From assembly GCA_024684375.1 (NCBI GenBank), contig JAIKWZ010000013.1, positions 1 to 41,252 on the forward strand: a DNA stretch of 41,252 nucleotides, read 5' to 3'. Position numbers and translations under genes: made by a program. Of this stretch, positions 14,945 to 23,447 are shown piece by piece. The DNA comes from Clostridiales bacterium (GTDB lineage Bacteria > Bacillota > Clostridia > Christensenellales > Aristaeellaceae). The notes beneath the pieces were generated by a model that was not told the origin of the DNA, did no database searches, and saw only the letters and a program-made list of their open reading frames with translations. Within the stretch, counting starts at the first letter, position 1; each line of letters starts with the position of its first letter.

Positions 14945-17449
14945 ATGAGACAGAAAAACCGAGACAGGTACATAGTTTTGTGCGTGATAATCGCACTGTT
15001 TGCCATCGCGATCACCGTGCGGCTCTACTCCATGCAGATCGTCCACTGGGATGACTATACTGCCCAGGTGGAAAACAAGTCTACCAAAACCATCCGTCTT
15101 TATGGCATGCGCGGGACCTTGTACGACAAAAACATGATACCTCTGGCCTACGACCAGTCCTCTTACAACATCCAGTTTTACCGCGATCCTTCCCGTTCTT
15201 CATCCGCTGACAGGGCAGCTTATACTCAAAGCATATATCAGACGATACTGCTGATCGAATCAAACGGCAAGTCCACGCTGGACCCTGCTACCGAGTTCTG
15301 GCTCAAAAAGGGAGAAAACGAACAGTGGGAGTGGAATTTCGGCACCACTTCCGAGACCGTTGCCAAGACCCGCGAGGATCAGTGGCGCGGGAACTTTTCT
15401 CTCCAAAGCAAGACCCGCTACCCTGTTGAGGTACTGTTTGACACACTGTGCCAGAACTACTCCATACCGCAGGAATTAAGCGAGGAATACAAGCTTAAGA
15501 TCCTCGCCATCTGGCAGGCATCCCGCATGAACAACTACAACTCCACCCCCGTCACCATTGCTTATGACGTTGGCTTCGAGACAGTGGCTGAGGTCGAGGT
15601 GCGCTCCCTTGAGCTTCAAGGCATGAGCGTACAGGAGTCCTCCACCCGCGTCTATCCCTTCGACAACGTGGCCTGTCACGCCATAGGCTATGTCAGCCGC
15701 ATAACGACCTCCGAGGCGCTGGAAAACTACCGTTCCCAGGGCTATCCCACCGACGCCCACGTTGGCGCGACCGGGCTTGAATACTCTATGGAGGACCAGC
15801 TTTCGCCTTATCTTGCCTACCGTCAGGGTGAAAGGGTAGTCGAAATAAACACCAAGGGCGCCGTGGTGCGCGAAATATCCTATTCCGCGCCTACCGACGG
15901 CAACTCCGTCGTAACCACCATAGACACCTCCCTTCAGGCAGTGATGGAGCAGGCGCTGGCGGATGTTATCGAGGATATAAACGAAAAGCAGACCAAGATA
16001 CTCTATGCCCAGACTTCCGAGGGCGTAAGATGGAACCAGCGCAAGGCCGCCACGCTGGCACTGTACGCCGAGAACGGCTATACGATCTCTCTGGCGCAGA
16101 CCGGCGCCATGGTCGCTCTCGACCCCAATACCGGCCGCGTACTTGGTCTCACCTCTCATCCCACATTTGACCTGAGCATATTTGAAGGCGCCTCCGTCGA
16201 TCCGGGCGGCTGGTCCGCTATCGCCGCCGACGAGCGCAATCCCATGTTTAACCGCGCCATCTCCGCCAAAGACACTCCCGGCTCCATATTCAAGCTGGTG
16301 ACCTCTTTAGGAGGCCTGACAGAAGGCGCGATCTCCGTAAACGAACGCATCTCCGACGGCGGCGACTTCGTGCGCGAAGGCACAGACACTTCCCGTGCCC
16401 CGCGGTGTTGGATCAGCGACAGCAAACGCTATCTTCACGCCAACCAGACCATAGTCGATGCTATCAAAAACAGCTGCAACTACTTTTTCTACGAGGTCTC
16501 TTACCGTCTTGGTTCCACAAATCTGACCAAGTGGGCCGCCGCGCTGGGACTGACCACCAAAACGAACATCGAGCTGCCCAGCGAGGCCACGGGCTTCGTG
16601 GGCAACCAGTCCATGCTTTACGACCCCGACCGTTCGGTGGAGGATCAGTACACCTACAAGCCTCAAATTGCCGCTTCCATGATAAAGCGTCTGCTGCAGC
16701 AGGTGGCTATCGACAGAGGCGTTGAATACGACGCCCAGTTCCTTGAGGACATCGCGATAGATTTCCTCAACATCGTTATCACCTACGACACTAAGGCGGA
16801 GTGGCTGCCCGCCATAAGGGAAATACTGCTTTACGACTGCAAGATCCCTTCCAATTACATTTCCAGCCACTTCATGGTCAACACCATAAACACCTACCTT
16901 AACGATCTTAAATGGACACCTGCCGAAACCATAATGGTGGGCATCGGTCAGTCGATAACTCAGGTCACTCCCATAGCCGTCGCCCGTTATGTCGCGGCCA
17001 TCGCCAACAACGGCACGGTTTATGACTGCCAGATCGTGGATAAAGTCATCGACGCAGCCGGGAATGTGGTGCTTGAAAAGCATCCCGTAGTGGCCAACCG
17101 CATCGTTACCAGTCAGACCTACTTTAACGCTATACACGAAGGAATGGAAGAAGTTACTTCCACCGAAAACGACGGTACCGCCGCCGAACAGTTCTCAAAG
17201 TCCAAATACAAGATCGCCGCAAAAACGGGAACATCCCAGCGAACCCAACTGGATCTGGAGAACAATTCCTGGCTGGTCACCTACGCTCCCGTAGACGACC
17301 CGCAGATAGTGGTCGTGGTCTACGTGCAGAACGGTTACGCCGGTGCTTACGCATCCCAGGCGGCCATCACTACCATAGAGTATTACCTGGATTCACTCAA
17401 CTACACCGAGAAGAATACGATCGTGCCTGACAATTCCCTGGCGGACTGA
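14945..17449 (+). CDS. mrdA: Class B penicillin-binding protein 2 (transpeptidase)
   Basis: A monofunctional transpeptidase that cross-links peptidoglycan with its glycosyltransferase partner RodA. The 834-residue protein has one N-terminal anchor (about 9-30), a PBP dimerisation region (about 50-310) and the transpeptidase domain. The catalytic motifs are intact: SxxK at S447-I-F-K450, SxN at S510-C-N512 and KTG at 760-762. It is longer than typical PBP2 proteins (about 600-720). One reason is extra sequence between the SxN motif and the GIGQ block, about 570-656, which includes a helical stretch with no match known to me. Its place between mreD and minD/rodA supports an elongasome role. Confidence 0.93.
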   Translation: MRQKNRDRYIVLCVIIALFAIAITVRLYSMQIVHWDDYTAQVENKSTKTIRLYGMRGTLYDKNMIPLAYDQSSYNIQFYRDPSRSSSADRAAYTQSIYQTILLIESNGKSTLDPATEFWLKKGENEQWEWNFGTTSETVAKTREDQWRGNFSLQSKTRYPVEVLFDTLCQNYSIPQELSEEYKLKILAIWQASRMNNYNSTPVTIAYDVGFETVAEVEVRSLELQGMSVQESSTRVYPFDNVACHAIGYVSRITTSEALENYRSQGYPTDAHVGATGLEYSMEDQLSPYLAYRQGERVVEINTKGAVVREISYSAPTDGNSVVTTIDTSLQAVMEQALADVIEDINEKQTKILYAQTSEGVRWNQRKAATLALYAENGYTISLAQTGAMVALDPNTGRVLGLTSHPTFDLSIFEGASVDPGGWSAIAADERNPMFNRAISAKDTPGSIFKLVTSLGGLTEGAISVNERISDGGDFVREGTDTSRAPRCWISDSKRYLHANQTIVDAIKNSCNYFFYEVSYRLGSTNLTKWAAALGLTTKTNIELPSEATGFVGNQSMLYDPDRSVEDQYTYKPQIAASMIKRLLQQVAIDRGVEYDAQFLEDIAIDFLNIVITYDTKAEWLPAIREILLYDCKIPSNYISSHFMVNTINTYLNDLKWTPAETIMVGIGQSITQVTPIAVARYVAAIANNGTVYDCQIVDKVIDAAGNVVLEKHPVVANRIVTSQTYFNAIHEGMEEVTSTENDGTAAEQFSKSKYKIAAKTGTSQRTQLDLENNSWLVTYAPVDDPQIVVVVYVQNGYAGAYASQAAITTIEYYLDSLNYTEKNTIVPDNSLAD

Positions 17450-17461
17450 CAAGAGGCAAAT

Positions 17462-18250
17462 ATGGGCAAGATATACGTTGTAACTTCGGGCAAAGGCGGG
17501 GTGGGAAAGTCCACCGTGGCGCTCAATCTGGCCTATGCTTTGGCCAGAGGCGGCCGCAGGGTGCTTCTGGCTGACATGGACGCGGGGCTCAGGAGCCTTG
17601 ACCTGATGCTTGGCGCACAAAACGAGCTGGTGTTCGACCTGTCGGATGTGCTGGAAGGTACATGCACGGCTGAGCAGGCTATCTTCCCCCTCCGAAACAG
17701 GCCCGGGCTTGAGCTTTTGCCCGCCAGCCAAAACTCCGCCTCCCTGAGCTTAAGGCCGCAGGACATCCGTGCGCTGTTCGCCAGGCTTAAAGACAGCTAC
17801 GATCACATTTTTATCGACTGCCCCGCCGGCATAGAACGCGGCTTCAGAAACGCCGTCTCTGCCGCCGAGAGCGCGATACTGGTCGTGACTCCTGACAACG
17901 TGTCCATCAGGGGCGGAGAGAGGACCTTCCAGCTGCTTACCTCAGAGGGCATAAACGACGTAAGCCTTATAATCAACCGGATCGGCAGATCACCTGCGCT
18001 TTCCACTGATGAATGCATCAACCGCCTGGAGCTGCCCGTTCTGGGGTTTGTCCCTGACGATCCAATGGTCGGCCGCTGCCAGTCGCTGGCTGAAAGCACG
18101 CTTGAGGAAGACTGCCCCGCCGGAGACGCGTTTGAGCGCATAGCGCTGCGGCTGCTCGGGCAGCAGGTGCGCTACAGGATCCCCTACGATTCTCTGATAC
18201 ACAGGTTCAAAACCCATTTTGGAAAGGCATCCCATGCAAAAGCTGATTAG
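17462..18250 (+). CDS. minD: MinD-type septum-site ATPase
   Basis: MinD is a membrane-associated ParA/MinD ATPase that positions MinC to block division away from mid-cell. The 262-residue product has the deviant Walker A motif GKGGVGKST (10-18), DMDAGLRSLDL (38-48, with switch I type residues) and Walker B FIDCPAG (117-123). The end carries a short amphipathic segment, SLIHRFKTHFGK, consistent with the MinD membrane-targeting helix. AGAGG precedes the ATG. minC, normally just upstream, is missing; a PBP gene takes its place. A related MinD/MRP-type ATPase with another function cannot be excluded. Confidence 0.85.
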   Translation: MGKIYVVTSGKGGVGKSTVALNLAYALARGGRRVLLADMDAGLRSLDLMLGAQNELVFDLSDVLEGTCTAEQAIFPLRNRPGLELLPASQNSASLSLRPQDIRALFARLKDSYDHIFIDCPAGIERGFRNAVSAAESAILVVTPDNVSIRGGERTFQLLTSEGINDVSLIINRIGRSPALSTDECINRLELPVLGFVPDDPMVGRCQSLAESTLEEDCPAGDAFERIALRLLGQQVRYRIPYDSLIHRFKTHFGKASHAKAD

Positions 18251-19514
18251 ATGGATACGCAGATTCTTCCGGCGCAACAGCGTAAAGCAGTTCGTCTCGG
18301 ATGTAAAAAAGAATCGCTACCGTCCGGGTCTGTATAAGAATTTCGACTGGCCGCTGTTTATACTGGTCATGCTCATATCTCTGTTCGGAGTAGTGGCTAT
18401 CTTCTCCGCAACATCTTCCGCCACCGAGACCGAGGTCTCGGGGCTCATCAACGTGCTCTCCGCCCACTCTACGCGCTATCCTACCCTTCAGCTTATCTGG
18501 ATGCTGGCGGGCACTGTGATAATGTTTCTGGTAACGCTGCTGGACTACAGGCTTTACGGCAAGTATCACCAGCTGCTCTACATCGCCAACATAGCCATAC
18601 TGCTTCTGGTGCTCGGCATGGAGGCCGGGCGTGGCGGCATGAGAGCGTTTTTCACAATATCCACCTCTTCCTCCACCCTCGGACAGAGAGGTTTTCAACC
18701 CAGCGAGTTCGGCAAATTCATCATGATGATCTGCCTTGCTAAGCTCTTCAGCATGCGCAAGGCGCCAATTAAAAACCTTCAGGAACTGCTGCCTACAGCG
18801 CTGTACGTCGTTGTGCCCATGATACTGGTGTTTTTGCAGCCGGACTTTGGCACCGCGCTGGTGTACATGGTCATGTACGTGGTCCTGCTTTATATCTCCG
18901 GCACGAAGCGCAAGCTGATATACGGACTGCTGGCAGTGGTGATCGCTATAGCGATCCCTCTTTGGTTCTACTTCAATACCGCTTCGGATTCGTTCCGTCT
19001 TACCAGGATCCTGATGTGGCTCAACCCCGATCAATACCCTGACGAAGCCCGGCAGGTCATCAACGGGCAGATCGCCATCGGCTCCGGCGGGTTTACTGGC
19101 AAGGGCGTGGTGAGCGTGGGCTCATTCGCTTCTTTGGGTTACATCCCCGATGACCATACTGACTTCTGCTTCGCGATAGTCTGCGAGGCCTTCGGCTTTA
19201 TAGGCGCCATGCTGCTCGTTATCGCCTTTATGGTATTCCTGGGTCGGCTCATCCACCACGCGCTGCACACTCAGGACACGTTTGGCGAATACATAATCGT
19301 GTGCGCCACGGCCATGTTCATGTTCCACATACTTGAAAACATATGCATGATACTTGGAATACTGCCCGTGACCGGCATTCCCCTCCCCTTCATCAGCTAC
19401 GGCGGCTCCAACTACATCACCAATATGGCCTCGCTGGGGCTCGTCATGAACGTGGTGATGCGTTCCAGGCAAAAGCAGCTGGGGGGCCAGGCACACTATT
19501 CCGGAACACTGTAA
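18234..19514 (+). CDS. rodA: RodA/FtsW/SpoVE family glycosyltransferase
   Basis: A SEDS-family polymerase that builds glycan strands from lipid II in the membrane, working with a class B PBP. The 426-residue product has a basic cytoplasmic N-terminus of about 38 residues and roughly ten membrane helices. SEDS landmarks are present: GFQPSEFGK, LQPDFGTA (with the catalytic aspartate), and VTGIPLPFISYGGS near the end. The operon with mreBCD and PBP2 favours RodA over FtsW. I chose the ATG at 18234 with GGAAAGG six bases upstream; it overlaps the minD end by 17 bases. Confidence 0.92.
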   Translation: MQKLIRWIRRFFRRNSVKQFVSDVKKNRYRPGLYKNFDWPLFILVMLISLFGVVAIFSATSSATETEVSGLINVLSAHSTRYPTLQLIWMLAGTVIMFLVTLLDYRLYGKYHQLLYIANIAILLLVLGMEAGRGGMRAFFTISTSSSTLGQRGFQPSEFGKFIMMICLAKLFSMRKAPIKNLQELLPTALYVVVPMILVFLQPDFGTALVYMVMYVVLLYISGTKRKLIYGLLAVVIAIAIPLWFYFNTASDSFRLTRILMWLNPDQYPDEARQVINGQIAIGSGGFTGKGVVSVGSFASLGYIPDDHTDFCFAIVCEAFGFIGAMLLVIAFMVFLGRLIHHALHTQDTFGEYIIVCATAMFMFHILENICMILGILPVTGIPLPFISYGGSNYITNMASLGLVMNVVMRSRQKQLGGQAHYSGTL

Positions 19515-19523
19515 GGGGAGTCT

Positions 19524-20873
19524 ATGTTTAAAAAATGGTTCGGCGACAAAGCGTTTTTACGCCGCCTGATGCAGATAACACTGCCCGTTTCCCTGCAGAA
19601 TTTCATGCTGTCTGCGGTCGCCGCCGCGGACAGCTTCATGTTGGGCAGTCTGGACAGCCGCATGATGAGCGCGGTCAGTCAGGCCACGCAGGTCCAGTTT
19701 ATTCAGAATATGATATTATTCAGTGTGGTCAGCGGCTGCACGATCCTCGGCGCTCAATACTGGGGCAAGGGTGAAAAGCACACCGTCAGGGACATATTCT
19801 GCGTTATCCTTCGTTTGAACACTTTGGTATCAGTGCTGTTTTTTGTCGCCTGCCGTTTCTTCCCCCTGACATTGATGACCATATTCACAAATGAGCCTGA
19901 GCTGCAGGAAATCGGGGTCGGTTACCTTAAGATCGCCGCCTGGAGCTATCTGCTCACAGGCATAAGCCAGTGCTACCTGGGCGTGATGAAGGTCAGCGAG
20001 CATCCTCGTGAAGCCGCTAACATCTCCATCTTTGCTGTAGTGCTCAACATCGTGCTCAACGCGTTTTTGATCTACGGGCTCGCGTTTTTTCCCCGAATGG
20101 ACGTGCGCGGCGCGGCGCTGGCAACGGTCATCGCCAGGATCGCCGAGCTGATCCTGTGCGTCCTGCTTTCACTGCGCAGATCTTATATCCGCCCCAGCCT
20201 CAAAGGGTTGCTCCGTTTCCACAAATATATCGCAAAGGATTTCGCGGTATGCGTGCTGCCCGTGCTTTCCTCCAGTCTGCTGTGGGGCGCGGGCTTTACC
20301 GCTTATACCGCATTCATGGGACACATGGGCAAGCCTGCCGCCGCCGCGAACGCCATAGCCGCGGTGGTGAGGGATCTGGTATGCTGTCTGTGCAACGGTG
20401 TCGCTTCCGCGGCGGGGATCATTGTCGGCAATTCGCTTGGGGCGGGCAGGCTCTCTGAAGGCAAAGAGTACGGGGACCGGATCATGCGCCTTTCGTTCGT
20501 GATCGGCGGCGTCTCCACCCTCCTAATGTTCGCGCTGACTCCCCTGCTTTTGACGTTCGTCAAGCTGGACGCCCAGACCCGCAGCTACCTTATCAGCATG
20601 ATGTTGATAATGGCTGTATATATGATAGGCCGCTGCGTGAACACCGTTGTGATAAACGGTATATTCTACTGCGGCGGAGATATAATCTTCGACACGATAT
20701 CACTGATAGCCGCGATGTGGTGCCTTGCCGTACCGCTTGCGTTTATCGGTACGCATTTCGGTTGGCCTGTGCCGCTGGTATACGCTTTTACCTGCCTTGA
20801 CGAAGTCGGAAAGATCCCATGGGTCATGGCCCACTACAGAAAGTATAAATGGGTCAAAGACCTTACAAGATAG
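19524..20873 (+). CDS. MATE family multidrug/solute exporter
   Basis: A 449-residue polytopic protein with about twelve membrane segments arranged as two six-helix halves. It resembles NorM/DinF-type MATE transporters, which export cationic compounds or lipid-linked products in exchange for sodium or protons. Supporting blocks are PVSLQNFMLSAVAAADSFML near the start and the repeated ANISIFAVVLNIVLNAFLIYG-type segment in the middle. GGGGAG precedes the ATG, nine bases after the rodA stop. It is the last gene of the wall operon and is followed by a clear terminator. The position is suggestive of an envelope role, but the substrate is unknown. Confidence 0.88.
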   Translation: MFKKWFGDKAFLRRLMQITLPVSLQNFMLSAVAAADSFMLGSLDSRMMSAVSQATQVQFIQNMILFSVVSGCTILGAQYWGKGEKHTVRDIFCVILRLNTLVSVLFFVACRFFPLTLMTIFTNEPELQEIGVGYLKIAAWSYLLTGISQCYLGVMKVSEHPREAANISIFAVVLNIVLNAFLIYGLAFFPRMDVRGAALATVIARIAELILCVLLSLRRSYIRPSLKGLLRFHKYIAKDFAVCVLPVLSSSLLWGAGFTAYTAFMGHMGKPAAAANAIAAVVRDLVCCLCNGVASAAGIIVGNSLGAGRLSEGKEYGDRIMRLSFVIGGVSTLLMFALTPLLLTFVKLDAQTRSYLISMMLIMAVYMIGRCVNTVVINGIFYCGGDIIFDTISLIAAMWCLAVPLAFIGTHFGWPVPLVYAFTCLDEVGKIPWVMAHYRKYKWVKDLTR

Positions 20874-20903
20874 AAAAGCCGGTGCGTGTCGCGCCGGCTT
20901 TTT
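20874..20903 (+). terminator. Terminator of the maf-MATE operon
   Basis: GCCGGTGCG-tgt-CGCGCCGGC forms a nine-pair stem (one G-T) followed by TTTTT, immediately after the MATE stop codon. In the following 190 bp before the MFS gene I see only an inverted repeat, GGTCCTA (20935-20941) with TAGGACC (20961-20967), and no gene. Confidence 0.9.
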
Positions 20904-21092
20904 GCTTCATGTTAAACAGCACTGCTTTTTTTCTGGTCCTAAACAGTTAAATAGATACCATAGGACCGGGTGCTTGCGCTCCCATTCCACAGCTCAGGTC
21001 TCATCCGAATCTCCACCGTCGCATTTTTTCTCATAGGGACAGGTGTTGACTTGTGTCTTGATTTGCGGCTGTCTGTTTCGTCTGCAGATACA

Positions 21093-22382
21093 TCAGGGCC
21101 GGTAGTCATCTTGCATCTTCAAATATCCCAGACATAATATGATCCCGAGAACTCCCATAATAAAGAATTGCAAAGCGATCCCGGCGCCCACCCCTTCGCC
21201 GAAGAATGGGATCAGCCATCTTTTCAGAACCGTATCCGAAATCATAAACGGTTCAAATACATGATCCGTCAGCAGGCCGCCCAAAAACAGTCCCAGGGGA
21301 ATGGCACAGTTTTTCAGCGTGCTTTCTGCGGAGAAAACACGGCCCTGCAACTCCAATGGGATCTGTTCCCGCATATACACCGTCATATGCGCGTTCATGA
21401 CAGAGGCCATTGCGTATGAACCGAACGCGGCAGCGCACCAGACAATAGGATGCTGCGACAGGCTTTGGAAGATGTTTCCAGAAAACACAATGGCTGTGCT
21501 GATGCCGATCAGCCTCAGCTTGTTTTTTACAGGCTTCATCCATGTCACAATGAGGCTGCCCGCCAGCACACCAAAGGCAACAAAGCTTTGAACCAAGCCC
21601 AAGATCCGCTGATCGTCTACGGTCCTTGCCAGAACAAAGGGTGACAAAAGCCCGTCGTTGCTCATTTTTGCCAGGAAATTGACACATGTCATAAACAGGA
21701 TCAAACGCAGCAGCGCAGAATGACTCCGCAGAAACCGGAAGCCTTCCGCGCAGGTCTTTCGGAATGGTTCTTTTTGCTCTTTTTCTGTGCCCTCTGCCTT
21801 CGGGATCCGGATGAAAAACAGCAAAACGCTGAGCGCCGCGACAAAGCTGCACAGATCGCAGGCCAGAACGATCTTCAAACCACCGAAAGACAACAGAGCG
21901 GCGCCCAAAGCGGGAGCCAGAATGGAGACCGCGGCACCGGAAAAGCCCTGCAGACCGCTGACCCTGGTATACTGCTCTTTTGGCACCAAAAGACTGGTCG
22001 CAACGAAGGCGGCGGGCTCCTGGAACGCATTCATGAAGCTGAGCAGTATATTGATCAGGTATAAATGCCAGACGCGGAGCAGTGAAAAAGAATACAAGCA
22101 ATAAACGCTTAACGTTCCGCATGCGGCAAACAGATCGGCAGCCAGCATGATGCGCTTTTTATCCCAACGGTCGGCGATAGCTCCCGCAACAAATCTGAAA
22201 AGGATCGTAGGCGCGAACGAGCAGAGCGTGAGCAGCGTTATGCTAAATGCCGTTCCTTCCTGACGGTAGACCCACACGATCAGCGCAAACTCCGTCATTG
22301 CTGTTCCAAGAGAGGATACAGCCTGTGAACTCCAAAGAAAGAGAAAACTTTTCAGTTCCTTCAAGTTATTCAGTTTTTTCAT
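21093..22382 (-). CDS. MFS exporter, EntS/MefA-like
   Basis: A 429-residue major facilitator transporter with twelve predicted membrane segments. The cytoplasmic loop 2-3 motif is present as GAIADRWDKKR (about 68-78). The overall layout, including the short loop with LVPKEQYTRVSGLQ, resembles the drug/enterobactin exporter group that also contains macrolide MefA proteins. The substrate cannot be read from sequence. AAGGAG precedes the ATG by eight bases. It stands alone, flanked on both sides by gene-poor DNA. Its codon choice (many CAG, AAA, TTT codons and fewer GC-ending ones) looks different from the neighbours, which suggests acquisition. Confidence 0.85.
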   Translation of the reverse strand: MKKLNNLKELKSFLFLWSSQAVSSLGTAMTEFALIVWVYRQEGTAFSITLLTLCSFAPTILFRFVAGAIADRWDKKRIMLAADLFAACGTLSVYCLYSFSLLRVWHLYLINILLSFMNAFQEPAAFVATSLLVPKEQYTRVSGLQGFSGAAVSILAPALGAALLSFGGLKIVLACDLCSFVAALSVLLFFIRIPKAEGTEKEQKEPFRKTCAEGFRFLRSHSALLRLILFMTCVNFLAKMSNDGLLSPFVLARTVDDQRILGLVQSFVAFGVLAGSLIVTWMKPVKNKLRLIGISTAIVFSGNIFQSLSQHPIVWCAAAFGSYAMASVMNAHMTVYMREQIPLELQGRVFSAESTLKNCAIPLGLFLGGLLTDHVFEPFMISDTVLKRWLIPFFGEGVGAGIALQFFIMGVLGIILCLGYLKMQDDYRP

Positions 22383-22737
22383 GGCTTTGCTCCTTACAAT
22401 TCATACTATTGATCATAGCAACAGGCGCAAAGCCCGATCCGGACGATCAGTTTCCTCTGTGAGAGGGTTATCGCTCCGGGCAAGTACCGTCCGTATCAGA
22501 CCTTGCGCGGAGCCGAGACATCTGCGGCGAAGGATACTCCATTCAGATCATGCTTCATCTCAAAACACCTCCGACTGATCGGTCCCATGCCATGGAGCCA
22601 ATGGATTGGACTTCATTGCACTTTTTATTCTGCACCATATTCTGTAAATCCTGCAAATGCACAGTGAAATGGTGGTCTTTTTCATTTACTCTCACGCGGT
22701 GATCGCGTGAAACTGCCTTGGGATCAGGATCAAAGTC
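22383..22737. other. Gene-poor region upstream of the MFS gene
   Basis: About 355 bp between the MFS start and the terminator of the SMI1 operon. No convincing gene is present. A 63-codon open frame at 22555-22746 (minus) starts inside the terminator stem, lacks a ribosome site and ends without any recognised domain. A 7-bp hairpin TCACGCG-gtgat-CGCGTGA lies at 22692-22710. The stretch may hold the MFS promoter and decayed coding sequence, but I cannot define either. Confidence 0.4.
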
Positions 22738-22778
22738 AAAAAACACGACCCCGTTCCGGTATCGTGATCAGGGTCGTG
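22738..22778 (-). terminator. Terminator of the ileS-SMI1 operon
   Basis: On the minus strand CACGACCC (22771-22778) pairs with GGGTCGTG (22744-22751) around a 19-nt loop, followed by TTTTTT (22738-22743). It begins about a dozen bases after the stop of the SMI1/KNR4 gene. Confidence 0.8.
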
Positions 22779-22790
22779 AACTGACAGGTT

Positions 22791-23438
22791 TTATTCCCCT
22801 GTCTCCACCCGGTTTTCTTCAAGCCCAAGTATAAACTCCTTGAAACTGCCTGCCAGGGTGATCTCTGCGCCGGTCTGCGCGTCCGCCCAGGTCATCGACG
22901 GCTCCCCCGTTCTGCCGCAGGAGCGGTAGTCAAGGAACACCAGCGCGCGCCCCGGCAGGGTCGTATTGCACAGCGCAATGCCGATCTCCGGGTTGTGCCG
23001 GCGTGTCTCTATAAGAAAGCTGCTGCCGTAACGGCCGCACAAGCTGTAGGGTTTTTCTCTGCCTATGCCCAGTATCTCGGTGATATAAATCGTGTCTGGG
23101 CTTCCTTCCTCCGGAAACGGCACCTTGTACCTGCAGCGGTTTACAAGTCCTCCATTGTGAGTACGCATGAGCGCGATATAGCTTTCAGGTAATTTGTAGC
23201 CCAATTCGCCCTCAACTTCCAGTATGTCCTTGTCCGTAGGAGCGGCAGATACATGCCTTCGAAGGCTTTCCGCGTTGTCGTGCCAAAAGCCCTCCAGCGT
23301 AAATAAGGTCTTCACGTGTACGGAGTCATTTTCGCTTACGGAATCCGCCTCAAATGGGTCCGCTTCGGGTTCGAATGTGCTTTCGATCACCAATTCTCCC
23401 TTGCGCATTTTCGCCTTCAGCCGTGTAAACAGTCCCAT
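22791..23438 (-). CDS. SMI1/KNR4 (SUKH) domain protein
   Basis: A 215-residue soluble protein. An acidic N-terminal extension (about 20-45) precedes a SUKH/SMI1-KNR4 domain (about 50-205), recognised by EVEGELGYKLPESYIALM followed by THNGG, and by a terminal SFKEFI block. SUKH proteins are often immunity proteins against polymorphic toxins, but many act in other settings. No toxin gene is nearby, so I do not assign immunity. TAAGGAGG precedes the ATG, ten bases after the ileS stop, and a terminator follows. It therefore appears to be the last gene of the T-box-controlled ileS transcript. Confidence 0.82.
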   Translation of the reverse strand: MGLFTRLKAKMRKGELVIESTFEPEADPFEADSVSENDSVHVKTLFTLEGFWHDNAESLRRHVSAAPTDKDILEVEGELGYKLPESYIALMRTHNGGLVNRCRYKVPFPEEGSPDTIYITEILGIGREKPYSLCGRYGSSFLIETRRHNPEIGIALCNTTLPGRALVFLDYRSCGRTGEPSMTWADAQTGAEITLAGSFKEFILGLEENRVETGE

Positions 23439-23447
23439 GTCTCCTCC

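Noticed and set aside
20935..20967. GGTCCTA / TAGGACC inverted repeat as terminator of the MFS gene
   Set aside because: No T tract follows on the minus strand, so it cannot act as a simple intrinsic terminator.
22555..22746. Minus-strand frame of 63 codons before the MFS gene
   Set aside because: Its start codon lies within a terminator stem, with no ribosome site and no recognisable domain.
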